Assembly (NCBI RefSeq): GCF_050296195.1
Contig: NZ_JBNKRB010000008.1
DNA length: 64,000 nucleotides
Origin: Gynuella sp050296195
GTDB taxonomy: Bacteria; Pseudomonadota; Gammaproteobacteria; Pseudomonadales; Natronospirillaceae
Strand: one strand, 5' to 3'
Positions 63,969-64,000 of the stretch are shown in pieces (the stretch's first letter is position 1; each line of letters starts with the position of its first letter). Both the position numbers and the translations under genes were made by a program. The notes under the pieces are model-generated. The model had not been told where the DNA came from. It saw only the letters and a list, made by a program, of their open reading frames with translations, and did no database searches.

Positions 63969-64000
63969 AAAAAAACCCCGATCTGATCCCAGACCGGGGT
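63969..64000 (-). terminator. Rho-independent terminator of a minus-strand gene right of the window
   Basis: On the minus strand ACCCCGGTCTG pairs with CAGATCGGGGT (11 positions, one mismatch) around a 4-base loop, followed by seven T residues. The gene it serves lies beyond the window edge. Confidence 0.8.

Noticed and set aside
1..64000. tRNA, rRNA or phage genes
   Set aside because: No cloverleaf, CCA-ended or rRNA-like sequence and no integrase or structural phage gene was recognised in the intergenic regions.

Overview
The window looks like chromosomal DNA of a gammaproteobacterium, probably a marine or Oceanospirillales-like lineage; that is an inference from gene content and not a proven assignment. 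The pointers are cmoA-cmoB, a holD-like/rimI pair, the prkA-yeaH-spoVR operon, a DUF4212/sodium-solute symporter followed by a CBS-DUF294 protein and a DnaQ-like exonuclease, and a fused cysNC gene. No rRNA, tRNA, CRISPR array, phage or intact insertion sequence was found.

Region 1 (1-21.2 kb, + strand) is a surface-glycan locus that continues to the left of the window. It holds glycosyltransferases of several folds, a coiled-coil protein, a helical-repeat/methyltransferase fusion and an MptE/DUF115- or GT42-like protein. A tightly overlapping six-gene block (SMP-30-like, GT2, CMP-sugar synthetase-like, 2-hydroxyacid dehydrogenase, SDR, plus the upstream MptE-like gene) appears built to make and transfer a CMP-activated acidic sugar, although no NeuB/KdsA-type synthase is in view. 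The gmd-rmd-fcl trio makes GDP-D-rhamnose and GDP-L-fucose. About 2.1-14.3 kb is clearly more AT-rich than its surroundings, as expected for an exchanged cassette. Five further glycan genes follow, and the first of them seems to have lost its original 5' end.

Region 2 (21.2-30.0 kb) is sulfate activation and neighbours: cysD and cysNC on the - strand, with a divergent SLC13-type transporter and cysQ, then a pirin and a serA-type dehydrogenase. The striking feature is that cysD is preceded, in the same open frame, by about 277 codons resembling an IS630-type transposase whose catalytic acidic residues are all replaced. CysD has its own strong ribosome-binding site inside this frame.

Region 3 (30-40.7 kb, + strand) carries prkA-yeaH-spoVR behind a good sigma-54 promoter candidate, then the DUF4212/symporter pair, an anchored protein of unknown function, a cNMP/CBS/DUF294 signalling protein and a DEDDh exonuclease.

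Region 4 (40.8-60.8 kb) is a myo-inositol catabolic island: an RpiR-type repressor, an ABC importer, iolI, a chemoreceptor, iolC(-DUF2090), iolD, iolE, iolA, a second orphan binding protein, a Gfo/Idh/MocA oxidoreductase and iolB. A recurring operator of the form GGAA/GAAA/AGAA-N6-TTCC/TTCT lies before the repressor gene, in the importer/iolI divergent gap, before iolC and before iolB, and so ties these units into one regulon. A 102-bp intergenic repeat array sits between the repressor gene and the importer.

Region 5 (61-64 kb) is core: cmoA-cmoB (tRNA wobble uridine modification) convergent with rimI and a HolD-like gene. A minus-strand terminator at the right edge belongs to a gene outside the window.
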